Source: Nocardioides sp. SYSU D00065 (GTDB taxonomy: Bacteria; Actinomycetota; Actinomycetes; Propionibacteriales; Nocardioidaceae). From it: 64,000 nt of DNA. Made by a program: the position numbers and the translations under genes. The DNA lies in NCBI RefSeq assembly GCF_017916425.1, contig NZ_JAFMSX010000002.1:924413-988412 (forward strand), read 5' to 3'. The first letter of the stretch is position 1; each line of letters starts with the position of its first letter. Of the stretch, positions 32,901-42,298 are shown in pieces. Below the pieces are notes generated by a model. That model saw nothing but the letters and a program-made list of their open reading frames with translations. It did no database searches and was not told the DNA's origin.

Positions 32901-33773
32901 GTCACGCGCCTTGCGGACCATCTCCTCGTAGGCGGTCCAGAACGCGGCGAAGTCCATCGCCTCGGCGCCCTTGATGCTCGGCACGAGCAGCTGCCGGGTG
33001 CCGTCGGGCTTCTGCATGTCGATCGCGAGGCCGAGGTTGACGTGCGCCGGGGTGATCAGGTTGGGCTTGCCGTCGATGACCTCGTAGCCGACGTTCATCT
33101 CCGGCATCGCGCGCAGCGCCTTGACGAGGGCGTAGCCGATGATGTGGGTGAACGAGACCTTGCCGCCGCGGGCGCGAGCGAGGTGGTTGTTGATGACGGT
33201 GCGGTTGTCCCACAGCAGCTTCACCGGCACCGAGCGCACGGACGTGGCGGTGGGGACGGAGAGCGAGGCGTCCATGTTGGCCGCGGTGCGGGCGGGCGCG
33301 CCGCGCAGCACGGTGTAGGTGGGCTCGTCACTGGCCGGGGCCGCTGCCGGCGGCTGCGACTCCTTGGCGACCGGCGTGCTGGTGCCCTTGGCCGGCTCCG
33401 CGGCCGGAGCTGCCGGACGAGGCGTGGACGTGGGCGTGGACGTGGGCGTGGACTTCGGGGCGGGCGACGGGGACGCCTGAGCGGCGGTCTTCTGTGCCGG
33501 AGCCTGCGTGGGCGCCTTGGCCGGCGCCTTGGCCGGAGCCTCGGCTGAGGAGGTCGAGCGGGGGCTCGACGCGGCAGCCGCGGCGGGGGCGGTCGAGGCC
33601 GCGGGCCGGGCCGTCCCGTTGCCGAAGTACGCCGCCCACTCCGGACCCACGCTGGCGGGGTCCTTGTCGTACTGCTCCTTCATCTCCTCCACGAGCCACT
33701 CGTTGGCTCCCAGGTCCGATGACGGTGCAACCGAGGACTGGTTGCCGGACTGCCCGTTCGGGGACTGCGCCAC
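29952..33773 (-). CDS. kgd: Multifunctional 2-oxoglutarate decarboxylase/dehydrogenase E1-E2 (Kgd)
   Basis: TCA-cycle enzyme joining an E2-type succinyltransferase domain to a TPP-dependent E1. The 1273-residue protein has the N-terminal segment [20 protein letters not shown], an Ala/Pro/Thr-rich linker (about 45-155), the E2 catalytic domain with the active-site [10 protein letters not shown], then the E1 part ([14 protein letters not shown] [39 protein letters not shown]). This is the mycobacterial Kgd/SucA and corynebacterial OdhA arrangement, regulated by GarA/OdhI forkhead proteins. GTG 33773 has GAAGAGG upstream and is preferred to ATG 33800. Confidence 0.95.
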   Translation of the reverse strand: MAQSPNGQSGNQSSVAPSSDLGANEWLVEEMKEQYDKDPASVGPEWAAYFGNGTARPAASTAPAAAAASSPRSTSSAEAPAKAPAKAPTQAPAQKTAAQASPSPAPKSTPTSTPTSTPRPAAPAAEPAKGTSTPVAKESQPPAAAPASDEPTYTVLRGAPARTAANMDASLSVPTATSVRSVPVKLLWDNRTVINNHLARARGGKVSFTHIIGYALVKALRAMPEMNVGYEVIDGKPNLITPAHVNLGLAIDMQKPDGTRQLLVPSIKGAEAMDFAAFWTAYEEMVRKARDGKLTVADFQGTTISLTNPGGIGTVHSVPRLMAGQGAIIGVGAMEYPPEWQGASEEAINRNAISKAMTLTSTYDHRVIQGAQSGEFLKRVHGLLIGEDDFYDEIFRSLRIPYEPIRWARDIVASHDDDIVKQARILELIHAYRVRGHLMADTDPLEYRQRSHPDLEIESHGLTLWDLDREFATGSFGGEGRRFMKLRNILGILRDSYCRTTGIEYMHIMDPEQRKWIQERVEQPHVKPPREEQLRILLKLNQAEAFETFLQTKFVGQKRFSLEGGETTIPLVDEICEAAAEAGLDEVTIGMAHRGRLNMLANIVGKKYSQIFREFEGNIDPRTVQGSGDVKYHLGAEGEFVAGSGAKIKVSVAANPSHLEAVNPVLEGIARAKQDILDRGEDFPVLPLLVHGDAAFAGQGVVAETLNLSQLRGYRTGGTVHVVINNQVGFTTAPGSSRSSLYATDVARMVQAPIFHVNGDDPEACIRVARLAFDYRQAFHKDVVIDLVCYRRRGHNEGDDPSYTQPLMYDLIEQKRSVRKLYTESLIGRGDITIEEAEQVLRDYQQQLERVFTEVREASSEAPTEWTTVPDYPDKPAGDFSTAVTPEVLKRIADSYVTPPEGFTVHPKVMPQLQRRAAAITDGPIDWGTGEILAFGSLLMDGRPVRLAGQDSRRGTFVQRFATIIDRTNADEWTPLTNLTEDQAKFHVYDSLLSEYAALGFEYGYSVARPEALVLWEAQFGDFVNGAQIVIDEFISAGETKWRQQSGVVLLLPHGYEGQGPDHSSARIERFLTMSAEEAMVVAQPSTPASYFHLLRRHSLGEEHRPLIVFTPKSMLKRKEAASQPADFVGDTTFRPFIGDDAADVDKVETLIMCSGRVTWDLMVERSKRDNGDTFAIGRVERLYPNPLAEIRAEVEKYPNLKAIRWVQDEPRNMGPWPHYQLNVWPELGLTVEPITRTKSASPSVGTVKRHVQEQKSLLDAAFESPRARGTDY

Positions 33774-33953
33774 GCTTGTTTCGCCTCTTCCAGATCTCAT
33801 CGCGCGAGGTGTTCACCAAGTCGTCCACAAGGCTAGTCGCACACGCACGCAAATGCAGGGGCGGCCCTGTCCTTTGGGGCATGGTGTGGCCCACAGCCGG
33901 TCCCTACCGATCGGTACCCCCACCTGCCCCCGCACCACCCGCCTGGAGTCGTC

Positions 33954-34579
<626 letters not shown>

Positions 34580-34580
<1 letters not shown>

Positions 34581-35497
34581 TGGGCGCCGTACGCATCGTC
34601 CGCCGCACGGCGAGGGCGCTGGCCCTGGCCGGCGTCCTCGCCGCCACCGCCCTCGTGGTGCCGCAGTCGGCCGTGCAGCCGACCGACGCGAGCCTGGTCC
34701 GGATCCGGCACGCCCAGGGGGTCGCCGTGGGCGGCCAGGACGTCGTGTGGATCCTCGGGGTGGGCTCCGACGCCCGGCCGGGGGAGGTGATGACCCGCTC
34801 GCGCGGTGACGCGCTGCAGCTGGTCGGCCTCAACACGCGCACCGGCGCGGCCACCGCCATCGGCGTGCCCCGTGACTCCTGGGTGCACATCCCCGGACAC
34901 GGTCCGGAGAAGATCAACGCCGCGCTGTACCTCGCCGGTCCGCGCGGCATGGCGGGGGCGGTGCGCGACCTCATCGGCATCGAGCCGGACTACGTCCTAG
35001 TCACCCGGTTCCCGTTCTTCGAGGACATGGTCGACGACATCGGCGGGATCACGGTCACGAACCCGCGCCGCTTCGCCGACCCGTACCTGAAGAAGGAGGG
35101 CTTCGCGCAGGGACGCATCCGCCTCGGGGGCTACGACGCCATGGCCTTCTCGCGCATCCGCAAGGACCTCGCCGGCGGCGACTTCGACCGGTCGGCCAAC
35201 CAGCAGCGCACGCTGCGCGGCATCCACGCCCGGATCCGGTCGCAGGCCGACGTGCCGGGCTTCATCGAGCGCGGGGTGATGACCGTGCTGGCGCACACCG
35301 ACACCAACGCCTCGCCCGCCGAGCTCTACGAGCTGGCTCAGGCAGTGGCCCAGGTGGATCCGTCGAGGATCACCACCTGCGTGGTGCGGGGCCGCATCGG
35401 CTTCGTGGGTGCGGCCAGCGTGGTGTTCCCCGACGTGGCGCAGGCGCGACGGCTGGGGCGCGAGGCGCGCGACGACGCGGCGCTGCGGCACTGCTGA
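34580..35497 (+). CDS. LytR-CpsA-Psr (LCP) family cell-wall ligase
   Basis: LCP enzymes transfer lipid-linked polymers (arabinogalactan or teichoic-type glycans) to peptidoglycan outside the cell. The 305-residue protein has an N-terminal signal anchor (about 8-27) and an LCP domain with LGVGSDARPG, SRGDALQLVGL, GVPRDSWV, EKINAALYLAG and the late AFSRIRKDLAGGDFDRSANQQ that supply the phosphate-binding Arg and metal-binding Asp residues. ATG 34580 overlaps the upstream stop; GTG 34577 is possible. The polymer is unknown. Confidence 0.92.
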
Positions 35498-35517
35498 GCC
35501 GAGAGCGCGACCTCGGT

Positions 35518-35549
35518 GGGTCCCGCCGGCGCGACGCCGGGTCGGACCC
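35518..35549. terminator. Imperfect hairpin between convergent genes
   Basis: GGGTCC...GGACCC outer arms with inner CCGGCG/CGCCGG pairs. No T-run. It sits between the LCP gene and the convergent secreted protein gene and may serve both as a bidirectional terminator. Confidence 0.5.
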
Positions 35550-35575
35550 CATGGACGACCCGACGCCGCAGTCCG

Positions 35576-36991
35576 TCAGCGCGGGTAGATGCGCCCCGCG
35601 GTGCGGGCCAGGTCGATGACCACGGCCTCGGAGTACAGCGTGAGCCGCAGCGCGATCACCTGCGAGCCGCGATAGCCGGTGTCCACGACCTGGCGCTGGA
35701 TCTCGCCGGCTCCGTTGGGCAGCTCGACCACCTCGCCCGGCGCCGGCACGGCGATGGCCTGCCCGCCGACGGTGATCGACCCGATCGCGGTGGAGATCTT
35801 CGACGTCACCCGCTTGCCGGCCTTCTGCCGCATCGCCGCGCGCGAGCTGACGTCGTTGATGACGAGCTGCGCGCTGGGCACGGACACCGAGGAGATCGCG
35901 GTGCGCGACCAGCCCTTGGCCACCTTCTTGGCCCGGAACTGGTCGCCGTTGACCTGGTAGGTGACGCCGTCGAGCAGGACCGGCACCGGCAGGAGCTGGC
36001 TGGCGTGGGGGACCTGGTACGTCTGCGTGCGCCCGTTCGAGCCCTGGCAGGGCAGCGCCTTGTGCTCGACGTTGCCGAACCGCAGTGCCCCCTGCAGGGC
36101 CTGGTAGTCCATGGCGGTCCCGCCGGAGCGGAAGACCCCGACAGGAGCGGGGCCACCCATCCGGACGCGGGCGGTGCCGAGCTCCACCAGTTGGCGCCGG
36201 TCACCGGCGGTCACCTCGATGCGCAGGGCGGAGGCCTGGGACTGCGCGTTGTGGCTGTTGGCGCGGCCGTTCTTGTAGCCGAGGGCGATCGTGCCCAGCC
36301 CTGGGATCTGGATCGGGCGCGTCACGTCGGTGAGGACCTGGAAGACCTGCTGCGCGACCTGCTGGGTGCCGGTGAAGACCGTGTCGGTGACCTGGTCCAG
36401 CGGGGCGAGGAGCTGCTGGAGCTCGGGCGGGAGGCTCTGCACGACGGTGTTGTCCAGCAGCTCCAGGGAAATGCTGGCGAAGGTGAAGCTCTCCGCGTGG
36501 CCGAAGCCCTGCGGCGTGTTGAACGCGTTGGCGGTGGTCCGCAGGCCCTTGATGACCAGCCTCGGCGTGGTGAGCGGGCCCACTGTGCCGCCGATGGCGA
36601 TGTCGCCGATGGTGTTGGTGCCGCGTACGCCGTGGGTGTCCCCGTCGACGTACGTCTCGGTGCGGCTCGTGCTCGCCGAGACGTGGATGAGCGGGTTGTC
36701 GGGGACCGACACGGCACTCTCGCGCTCCACGACCTGGCCGACGGCCCGCGTGCAGAGCTGCTGGGCGTGGGCGTCCTTGAGGTTGAGCGACTCGACGCTG
36801 TCGGTCACCAGCTTCACGCCGTAGACGTCGCCGCGGTAACCGAAGTCGGTGAGCTGGGGCGCGCTCCCGGCGCGCGCATCGATCGGGTCGGAGCCCTGCG
36901 CGGGCACGCCGACCGCGCTCGACAGTGCGAGCGCGGCGCTCAGGCCGAGGCTGAGCGCGGCGAGCGTCCGGGACCTGCTGATGCGTTCCAT
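35576..36991 (-). CDS. Large secreted protein, possibly choice-of-anchor P type
   Basis: A 471-residue exported protein. Residues 1-31 form a signal peptide (RTLAALSLGLSAALALSSAVGVPAQG, AxA-like site near 30). The mature part is beta-rich with repeated use of GDIAIGGTVGPLTT and SSVSVPSAQLVINDV type strands, and only two cysteine residues (about 80 and 315). The character recalls actinobacterial choice-of-anchor P extracellular proteins; the function is unknown. No sortase signal or membrane tail is visible. GGGAGG lies five bases before the ATG. Confidence 0.65.
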   Translation of the reverse strand: MERISRSRTLAALSLGLSAALALSSAVGVPAQGSDPIDARAGSAPQLTDFGYRGDVYGVKLVTDSVESLNLKDAHAQQLCTRAVGQVVERESAVSVPDNPLIHVSASTSRTETYVDGDTHGVRGTNTIGDIAIGGTVGPLTTPRLVIKGLRTTANAFNTPQGFGHAESFTFASISLELLDNTVVQSLPPELQQLLAPLDQVTDTVFTGTQQVAQQVFQVLTDVTRPIQIPGLGTIALGYKNGRANSHNAQSQASALRIEVTAGDRRQLVELGTARVRMGGPAPVGVFRSGGTAMDYQALQGALRFGNVEHKALPCQGSNGRTQTYQVPHASQLLPVPVLLDGVTYQVNGDQFRAKKVAKGWSRTAISSVSVPSAQLVINDVSSRAAMRQKAGKRVTSKISTAIGSITVGGQAIAVPAPGEVVELPNGAGEIQRQVVDTGYRGSQVIALRLTLYSEAVVIDLARTAGRIYPR

Positions 36992-37113
36992 GGTTCCCTC
37001 CCAAGGTCCAGGGGAGCTGCCCCGACGCCGTTCCGTGTGACCGACCGGTAACTCCCTCTGGGCCTCAACGAGACGGCAGTGGGATAGGTCACGCCGAGGC
37101 CTGGACGCAACGA

Positions 37114-37140
37114 GCGGCAGCACCCGATGGGTGCTGCCGC
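37114..37140 (-). terminator. Terminator of tRNA-Arg
   Basis: Perfect 12-bp stem with a three-base loop, seven bases past the tRNA 3' end on the reverse strand, followed by TCGTT. Confidence 0.85.
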
Positions 37141-37147
37141 TGGTCCG

Positions 37148-37220
37148 TGCCTCCGGCAGGATTCGAACCTGCGGCACCTGGTACCGGAAACCAGTGCTCT
37201 ATCCCCTGAGCTACGGAGGC
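37148..37220 (-). tRNA. tRNA-Arg (anticodon CCG)
   Basis: 73 bases on the reverse strand: acceptor GCCTCCG/CGGAGGC with discriminator A, D-arm AGCTCAGGGGATAGAGC, anticodon stem CTGGT/ACCAG with loop TTCCGGT (anticodon CCG, reading CGG), and T-arm GCAGGTTCGAATCCTGC. CCA is not encoded. It lies 680 bases from argS, its cognate synthetase, on the other strand. Confidence 0.97.
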
Positions 37221-37307
37221 GTGCCCGGCCGGGGCCGGTGCGGACCGAAGACTACCGGTCCGCCGACGTGGCCGCGAAACCGACTCCGTCCCCTCGGTCG
37301 GCGCCGG

Positions 37308-37802
37308 TCAGCGCAGCGCCATCGAGCCGGACGTCGTGGCGGGGAACGGAAGCGTGGCGTGCTCGGCGACGCGCGCGTCCAGGGCGGCGGCGACGTCGTC
37401 CGGCCACGGCGCGGTGCGCCGGGTGGACAGGTCGACGTGCAGGAAGATCTCCTCGACGACGCAGGCGAGCGTGTGGTGCGTCTCGTCGAGGAGGTACACC
37501 AGCACGTGTGCGGCGCGCTCGGAGCGGCCGAGCAGCCGCACGCGGGCCGACATGGCGTCGCCGGTGCGCAGCTCGCTGAGGTAGGTGACGTGGTGCTCGG
37601 CGGTGAAGCAGGCGTGACCGTGGGTCAGCGGCCACATCTGCGGGATGCCCACCTCGACCAGGGACTCGTCGAGACCCTCGCTCGCGATGCCGATGTAATG
37701 GCGGACGTTGAGGTGGCCGTTGATGTCCTCGAACGGCATCGGCACGGGCTGCTGGACGTATGCCGGGAGGTCGACCAGCTGGTCGTAGGTCGGGTGGGTC
37801 AC
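37308..37802 (-). CDS. Hotdog-fold acyl-CoA thioesterase (YbgC/4HBT type)
   Basis: A 164-residue thioesterase. The 4HBT signature appears as PMPFEDINGHLNVRHYIGIASEG (Asp and His in place) and EHHVTYLSELRTGDAMSARVRLLG; the C-terminal ACVVEEIFLHVDLSTRRTAPWP completes the fold. Substrate unknown. GTG 37802 is supported by TAGGGT (37816-37811) eight bases upstream. Confidence 0.87.
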   Translation of the reverse strand: MTHPTYDQLVDLPAYVQQPVPMPFEDINGHLNVRHYIGIASEGLDESLVEVGIPQMWPLTHGHACFTAEHHVTYLSELRTGDAMSARVRLLGRSERAAHVLVYLLDETHHTLACVVEEIFLHVDLSTRRTAPWPDDVAAALDARVAEHATLPFPATTSGSMALR

Positions 37803-37810
37803 AGCGCAGA

Positions 37811-37816
37811 ACCCTA
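37811..37816 (-). promoter_or_regulatory. Leaderless -10 element of the thioesterase gene
   Basis: TAGGGT on the reverse strand eight bases before GTG 37802. Confidence 0.4.
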
Positions 37817-37886
37817 GGGCAGCCGGTGACACGACCGGCCGGAGCCACGGCGTGAAACCGGTTCGGGCCGGTGCGCGTGCCGCCGA

Positions 37887-37892
37887 TAGGCT
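37887..37892 (+). promoter_or_regulatory. Leaderless -10 element of argS
   Basis: TAGGCT six bases before GTG 37899. It would start the argS-lysA-hom-thrC-thrB transcript. Confidence 0.5.
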
Positions 37893-37898
37893 TGCCCG

Positions 37899-39575
37899 GT
37901 GAATCCCGAGCAGCTTTCCGCGACCATCGTCGATGCGCTGACGGCCCTGGTGGCCGACGGCGCGATCACGCTCCCTGACGGCGTGCCGACCCAGGTTACC
38001 GTGGAGCGACCCCGGCAGAAGGGCCACGGCGACTACGCGACCAACGTCGCGCTCCAGCTGGCCAAGAAGGCCGGCACCAACCCGCGCGCGTTCGCCGAGC
38101 TGGTCGCCGAGCGGCTGCGAGCCTCGTCCGGGATCAGCGAGGTCGAGGTCGCCGGGCCGGGGTTCCTCAACGTCACCGTCGAGGCGGGCGCCCAGGGCCA
38201 GGTCGCGGCCGACATCGTCGCGGCGGGGGAGTCGTACGGCCACTCGGACACCTTGGCCGGCCAGTCGATCAACATCGAGTTCATCTCGGCGAACCCGACG
38301 GGCCCGTTGCACCTGGGCCACACCCGGTGGGCGGTGCTGGGCGACGCGATCGCGCGGGTGTTGCAGGCGGCGGGAGCCAAGGTCGCCCGGGAGTTCTACA
38401 TCAACGACCGGGGCAACCAGATGGACCTCTTCGGTGCCTCGCTCGAGGCCGCTGCACTCGGCTGGCCCATTCCGGAGGACGGCTACCAGGGCGGCTACGT
38501 CGCCGACCTGGCTGCCGCGATCGTCGCTGACGACCCCGGCATCGTCGACCTGCCCGAGGGAGAGCGCCTGGCGGCGTTCCGCGAGGCCGGCTATGCCCGC
38601 CAGCTCAAGGAGCAGCAGGACCAGCTCGACGCGTTCAACACCCACTTCGACGTGTGGTTCTCCGAGCGCGGGCTGCACGCGGAAGGATTCGAGGGGTCGG
38701 TCGCCGACACGCTGCAGTCCCTGAAGGACAACGGCCACCTGTTCGAGGCGGACGGCGCGCTGTGGATGCGGACGACCGACTTCGGTGACGACCGCGACCG
38801 GGTGCTCATCCGCTCGAACGGCGAGCTGACCTACTTCGCCTCCGACACCGCCTACTACCTCAACAAGCGCGGGCGCGGCTTCGACCACTGCATCTACCTG
38901 CTGGGTGCCGACCACCACGGGTACGTCGGTCGCCTCAAGGCCATGGCCGCCTGCGTCGGCGACGACCCGGCGCTCACCCTCGACGTCATGATCGGACAGC
39001 TGGTCAAGATCATGCGCGACGGCGAGGAGCTGCGGCTGTCCAAGCGGGCCGGCACGATGGTGACGCTCAACGAGCTGATGGACGAGATCGGCGTGGACGC
39101 ACTCCGCTACTCGCTGGCGCGCTACCCGGCCGACAGCCCGCTCACCCTCGACGTCGCCGAGATCACCAAGGCGGCAAGTGACAACCCGGTCTACTACGTC
39201 CAGTACGCGCACGCGCGCACCTGTCGGATGATCGGCAACGCGACCGACCTCGGCATGACGCTGCCCGACGAGCCCGACCTGTCCCTGCTCACGCACGAGC
39301 GGGACGGCGAGCTGCTCCGGGCGTTGGCCGACCTGCCGCGAGTCGTCGCGAGCGCCGCCGAGCTGCGCGAGCCCCACCGCATCGCGCGCTACCTCGAGGA
39401 CACCGCGTCGGTGTTCAACAAGTGGTACGACACCAAGGAGTGCCGCATGCTGCCCATCGGCGACGAGCCGGTCACCCCTGCCAACGAGGCGCGGCTGGTC
39501 CTGGTCCACGCCACCCGCACGGTCATCGCCAACGGCCTGCGGCTGCTCGGCGTCTCGGCGCCCGAGAGGATGTGA
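37899..39575 (+). CDS. argS: Arginyl-tRNA synthetase
   Basis: Charges tRNA-Arg. The 558-residue class I enzyme has the N-terminal tRNA-binding domain (KGHGDYATNVALQLAKKAG), the HIGH-equivalent ANPTGPLHLGHTRWAVLGD, ADHHGYVGRLKAM, the KMSKS-equivalent LRLSKRAGT and the C-terminal anticodon-binding helices ending in TRTVIANGLRLLGVSAPERM. All are as in bacterial ArgRS. GTG start, leaderless. It leads an operon with lysA six bases behind. Confidence 0.97.
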   Translation: MNPEQLSATIVDALTALVADGAITLPDGVPTQVTVERPRQKGHGDYATNVALQLAKKAGTNPRAFAELVAERLRASSGISEVEVAGPGFLNVTVEAGAQGQVAADIVAAGESYGHSDTLAGQSINIEFISANPTGPLHLGHTRWAVLGDAIARVLQAAGAKVAREFYINDRGNQMDLFGASLEAAALGWPIPEDGYQGGYVADLAAAIVADDPGIVDLPEGERLAAFREAGYARQLKEQQDQLDAFNTHFDVWFSERGLHAEGFEGSVADTLQSLKDNGHLFEADGALWMRTTDFGDDRDRVLIRSNGELTYFASDTAYYLNKRGRGFDHCIYLLGADHHGYVGRLKAMAACVGDDPALTLDVMIGQLVKIMRDGEELRLSKRAGTMVTLNELMDEIGVDALRYSLARYPADSPLTLDVAEITKAASDNPVYYVQYAHARTCRMIGNATDLGMTLPDEPDLSLLTHERDGELLRALADLPRVVASAAELREPHRIARYLEDTASVFNKWYDTKECRMLPIGDEPVTPANEARLVLVHATRTVIANGLRLLGVSAPERM

Positions 39576-39581
39576 TCGGCC

Positions 39582-40985
39582 GTGCCCACTGCCCATCCCT
39601 CCGGCTGGGCGCACGCCGACGGGGCCCTGCGCGGGCCCCACTGGCTGCGTGAGCCTGCCGACGCCAACGAGCTCGTCCCCGCGCTCTGGTCGCGCACCGC
39701 GACCAAGACGGACGGCGTCCTCAGCGTCGGCGGGGTGCCGCTGACCGAGCTGGTGCGCGAGCACGGCTCACCCGCGTTCGTCCTCGACGAGGACGACTTC
39801 CGGACCCGGGCCCGTGCGTTCCGCGACGCCTTCGCCGGCTACGAGGTCTTCTACGCCGGCAAGGCGTTCCTGTGCACGACGGTCGCCCGGTGGCTCGCGG
39901 AGGACGGCCTGTCCCTCGACGTGTGCTCCGGGGGCGAGCTCGCCGTGGCCGAGCGGGCCGGCTTCCCGATGGAGCGGGTCGGCTTCCACGGCAACAACAA
40001 GACCGTCCGCGAGCTGGAGCGCGCTGTCGACCTCGGCGTGGGACGCGTGGTGGTCGACTCGTTCGCCGAGATCGAGCGACTCGCCGCCCTCACCGCGGAG
40101 CGCGACCGCACGATGGGGGTGATGATCCGCGTCACGGCGGGCGTCGAGGCCCACACCCACGAGTACATCGCCACCGCCCACGAGGACCAGAAGTTCGGGT
40201 TCTCGATCGCCAGCGGCGACGCGCTGGAGGCCGTCCGTCGCGTCCTGACAGCCCCGGGCCTCCGGCTGCTCGGCCTGCACTCCCACATCGGCAGCCAGAT
40301 CTTCGACACCTCGGGGTTCGAGGTCGCCGCCCGCCGGGTCCTGGCCCTGCACGCACGCGTGGCCGAGGAGCTGGGCACCGAGATGCCCGAGATGGACCTC
40401 GGCGGCGGGTTCGGCATCGCCTACACGACGCAGGACGACCCGTCGGAGCCCGCCCAGCTCGCCGCCGGGATGTCGGAGATCGTCGACCACGAGTGCCGGG
40501 CTCGCGGCATCTCGCGGCCGCGGCTGTCCATCGAGCCGGGACGTGCCATCGTCGGACCGTCGATGTGCACGGTCTACGAGGTCGGCACGGTCAAGGAGGT
40601 GGCGCTGGACGGCGGCGCACGCCGCTCCTACGTCTCGGTCGACGGAGGGATGAGCGACAACATCCGCACCGCGCTCTACGACGCCGACTACTCCGCGACA
40701 CTCGCCTCCCGCGCGTCGGAGGCGTCCCCGACCCTGGCCCGCGTCGTGGGCAAGCACTGCGAGGCCGGGGACATCGTCGTCAAGGACGAGTTCCTCCCCG
40801 GCGACGTACGTCCCGGAGACCTCGTCGCGGTGCCCGGGACCGGCGCCTACTGCCGATCCATGGCGTCGAACTACAACCACGCGCTCCGTCCTCCGGTGAT
40901 CGGAGTTCGGGACGGGAAGACCTTCACCGTCCTGCGACGAGAGACTGAGGCCGACTTGTTGGCGACCGATGTGGGTGTGGCATGA
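39582..40985 (+). CDS. lysA: Diaminopimelate decarboxylase
   Basis: Last step of lysine synthesis: meso-diaminopimelate to lysine with PLP. The 467-residue protein has the PLP lysine in VFYAGKAFL, the HSHIGSQIF motif, EMDLGGGFGIAY and the C-terminal PGTGAYCRSMASNYN substrate/dimer motif. The first 40 residues (SGWAHADGALRGPHWLREP) are the usual actinobacterial extension. It overlaps hom by four bases (ATGA). Confidence 0.97.
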   Translation: MPTAHPSGWAHADGALRGPHWLREPADANELVPALWSRTATKTDGVLSVGGVPLTELVREHGSPAFVLDEDDFRTRARAFRDAFAGYEVFYAGKAFLCTTVARWLAEDGLSLDVCSGGELAVAERAGFPMERVGFHGNNKTVRELERAVDLGVGRVVVDSFAEIERLAALTAERDRTMGVMIRVTAGVEAHTHEYIATAHEDQKFGFSIASGDALEAVRRVLTAPGLRLLGLHSHIGSQIFDTSGFEVAARRVLALHARVAEELGTEMPEMDLGGGFGIAYTTQDDPSEPAQLAAGMSEIVDHECRARGISRPRLSIEPGRAIVGPSMCTVYEVGTVKEVALDGGARRSYVSVDGGMSDNIRTALYDADYSATLASRASEASPTLARVVGKHCEAGDIVVKDEFLPGDVRPGDLVAVPGTGAYCRSMASNYNHALRPPVIGVRDGKTFTVLRRETEADLLATDVGVA

Positions 40986-42298
40986 ACGAGGGTGACGAGC
41001 GCGCGCTGAAGGTGGCGGTGCTGGGCTGCGGCGCGGTCGGCTCGCAGGTGGTGCGGTTGCTGACCGAGCAGCGCGACGACCTGGCGGCCCGGGTGGGTGC
41101 GCCAGTCGAGCTGGTCGGGGTCGCCGTACGCCGGCTCGACGCGCCCCGCGAGGTGGACGTGCCGGCCGGCCTGCTGACGACCGACGCGACGGAGCTCGTC
41201 TCCCGCGGGGACGTCGACGTGGTGGTCGAGGTGATCGGCGGCATCGAGCCGGCGCGCAGCCTGATCCTCGCGGCCCTCGACAACGGCGCCAGCGTCGTCA
41301 CCGCCAACAAGGCCCTGCTGGCCGAGGACGGGCCGACGCTGTTCGAGGCGGCCGCCAAGGCCGAGCGCGACCTCTACTACGAGGCGGCGGTGGCCGGTGC
41401 CATCCCGATCCTCCGCCCGCTGCGCGAGTCGCTGGCCGGCGACCGCGTGACGCGGGTGCTCGGCATCGTCAACGGCACCACCAACTTCATCCTCGACAGG
41501 ATGGACACCTCCGGTGCCGGCTTCTCCGAGGCGCTCGAGGAGGCGCAGGAGCTCGGCTACGCCGAGGCGGACCCGACCGCCGACGTCGAGGGCTTCGACG
41601 CCGCCGCCAAGGCGGCGATCCTGGCGAGCCTCGCCTTCCACTCGCGCGTCACGGCCTCCGACGTCCACCGCGAGGGGATCTCCGAGGTCACCGCGGCGGA
41701 CGTCGCCAGCGCCCGCGACATGGGCTCCGTGGTCAAGCTCCTCGCCATCTGCGAGCTGCGGCCGGGACCGGACGGGCAGGACCAGGTCGCCGCCCGGGTG
41801 CACCCCGCGATGATCCCGCGCTCGCACCCGCTGGCCAGCGTCCACGAGGCCTACAACGCGGTCTTCGTCGAGTCCGAGGCCGCCGGCCAGCTGATGTTCT
41901 ACGGCCCCGGCGCCGGCGGCGCTCCCACCGCGAGCGCGGTGCTGGGCGACCTGGTCACGGTGGCGCGCAACCGCCTCGACGGCACCCGCGGAGCGGGGGA
42001 GTCGGCGTACGCCGACCGCGCGGTGCAGCCGATGGGGGAGACCCGCACCCGCTACCACGTGGCGATCGACGTCGACGACCGCGCGGGCGTCCTGGCCGCG
42101 GTGGCCAACGCGTTCGCCGACCACGACGTGTCGATCCAGACCGTGCGGCAGGAGGGCCGTGGCGCCGACGCCCAGCTCGTCGTCGTCTCGCACTCCGCGC
42201 CCGACTCCGCGCTGAGCGCGACGGTCGAGCAGCTGCGTGAGATGGACATCGTGCGCGAGGTCACCTCGGTGATGCGCGTGGAGGGGGACGCGGAGTGA
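40982..42298 (+). CDS. hom: Homoserine dehydrogenase
   Basis: Reduces aspartate semialdehyde to homoserine, the branch point to threonine and methionine. The 438-residue enzyme has the Rossmann start VAVLGCGAVGSQVVRLL, VVTANKALLA, catalytic region GIVNGTTNFIL and EAQELGYAEADPTADVEGFDAAAK, and a C-terminal ACT domain (about 350-430, YHVAIDVDDRAGVLAAVANAF) for threonine feedback inhibition. It overlaps thrC by four bases (GTGA). Confidence 0.97.
   Translation: MNEGDERALKVAVLGCGAVGSQVVRLLTEQRDDLAARVGAPVELVGVAVRRLDAPREVDVPAGLLTTDATELVSRGDVDVVVEVIGGIEPARSLILAALDNGASVVTANKALLAEDGPTLFEAAAKAERDLYYEAAVAGAIPILRPLRESLAGDRVTRVLGIVNGTTNFILDRMDTSGAGFSEALEEAQELGYAEADPTADVEGFDAAAKAAILASLAFHSRVTASDVHREGISEVTAADVASARDMGSVVKLLAICELRPGPDGQDQVAARVHPAMIPRSHPLASVHEAYNAVFVESEAAGQLMFYGPGAGGAPTASAVLGDLVTVARNRLDGTRGAGESAYADRAVQPMGETRTRYHVAIDVDDRAGVLAAVANAFADHDVSIQTVRQEGRGADAQLVVVSHSAPDSALSATVEQLREMDIVREVTSVMRVEGDAE

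Noticed and set aside
29502..33548. Very long open frame antisense to kgd (over 1300 codons)
   Set aside because: It mirrors kgd codon structure in GC-rich DNA and has no recognisable domain; kgd itself is complete on the other strand.
35498..35575. Small RNA gene between convergent genes
   Set aside because: Only an imperfect hairpin is seen, with no promoter; a bidirectional terminator is the simpler reading.
37803..37898. T-box or other leader control before argS
   Set aside because: The 96-base gap is too short for a T-box, and a -10 element lies six bases before the start codon, leaving no leader.
40986..42294. Threonine attenuator within the hom-thrC-thrB region
   Set aside because: Genes overlap or abut with no leader peptide or hairpin pair between them.
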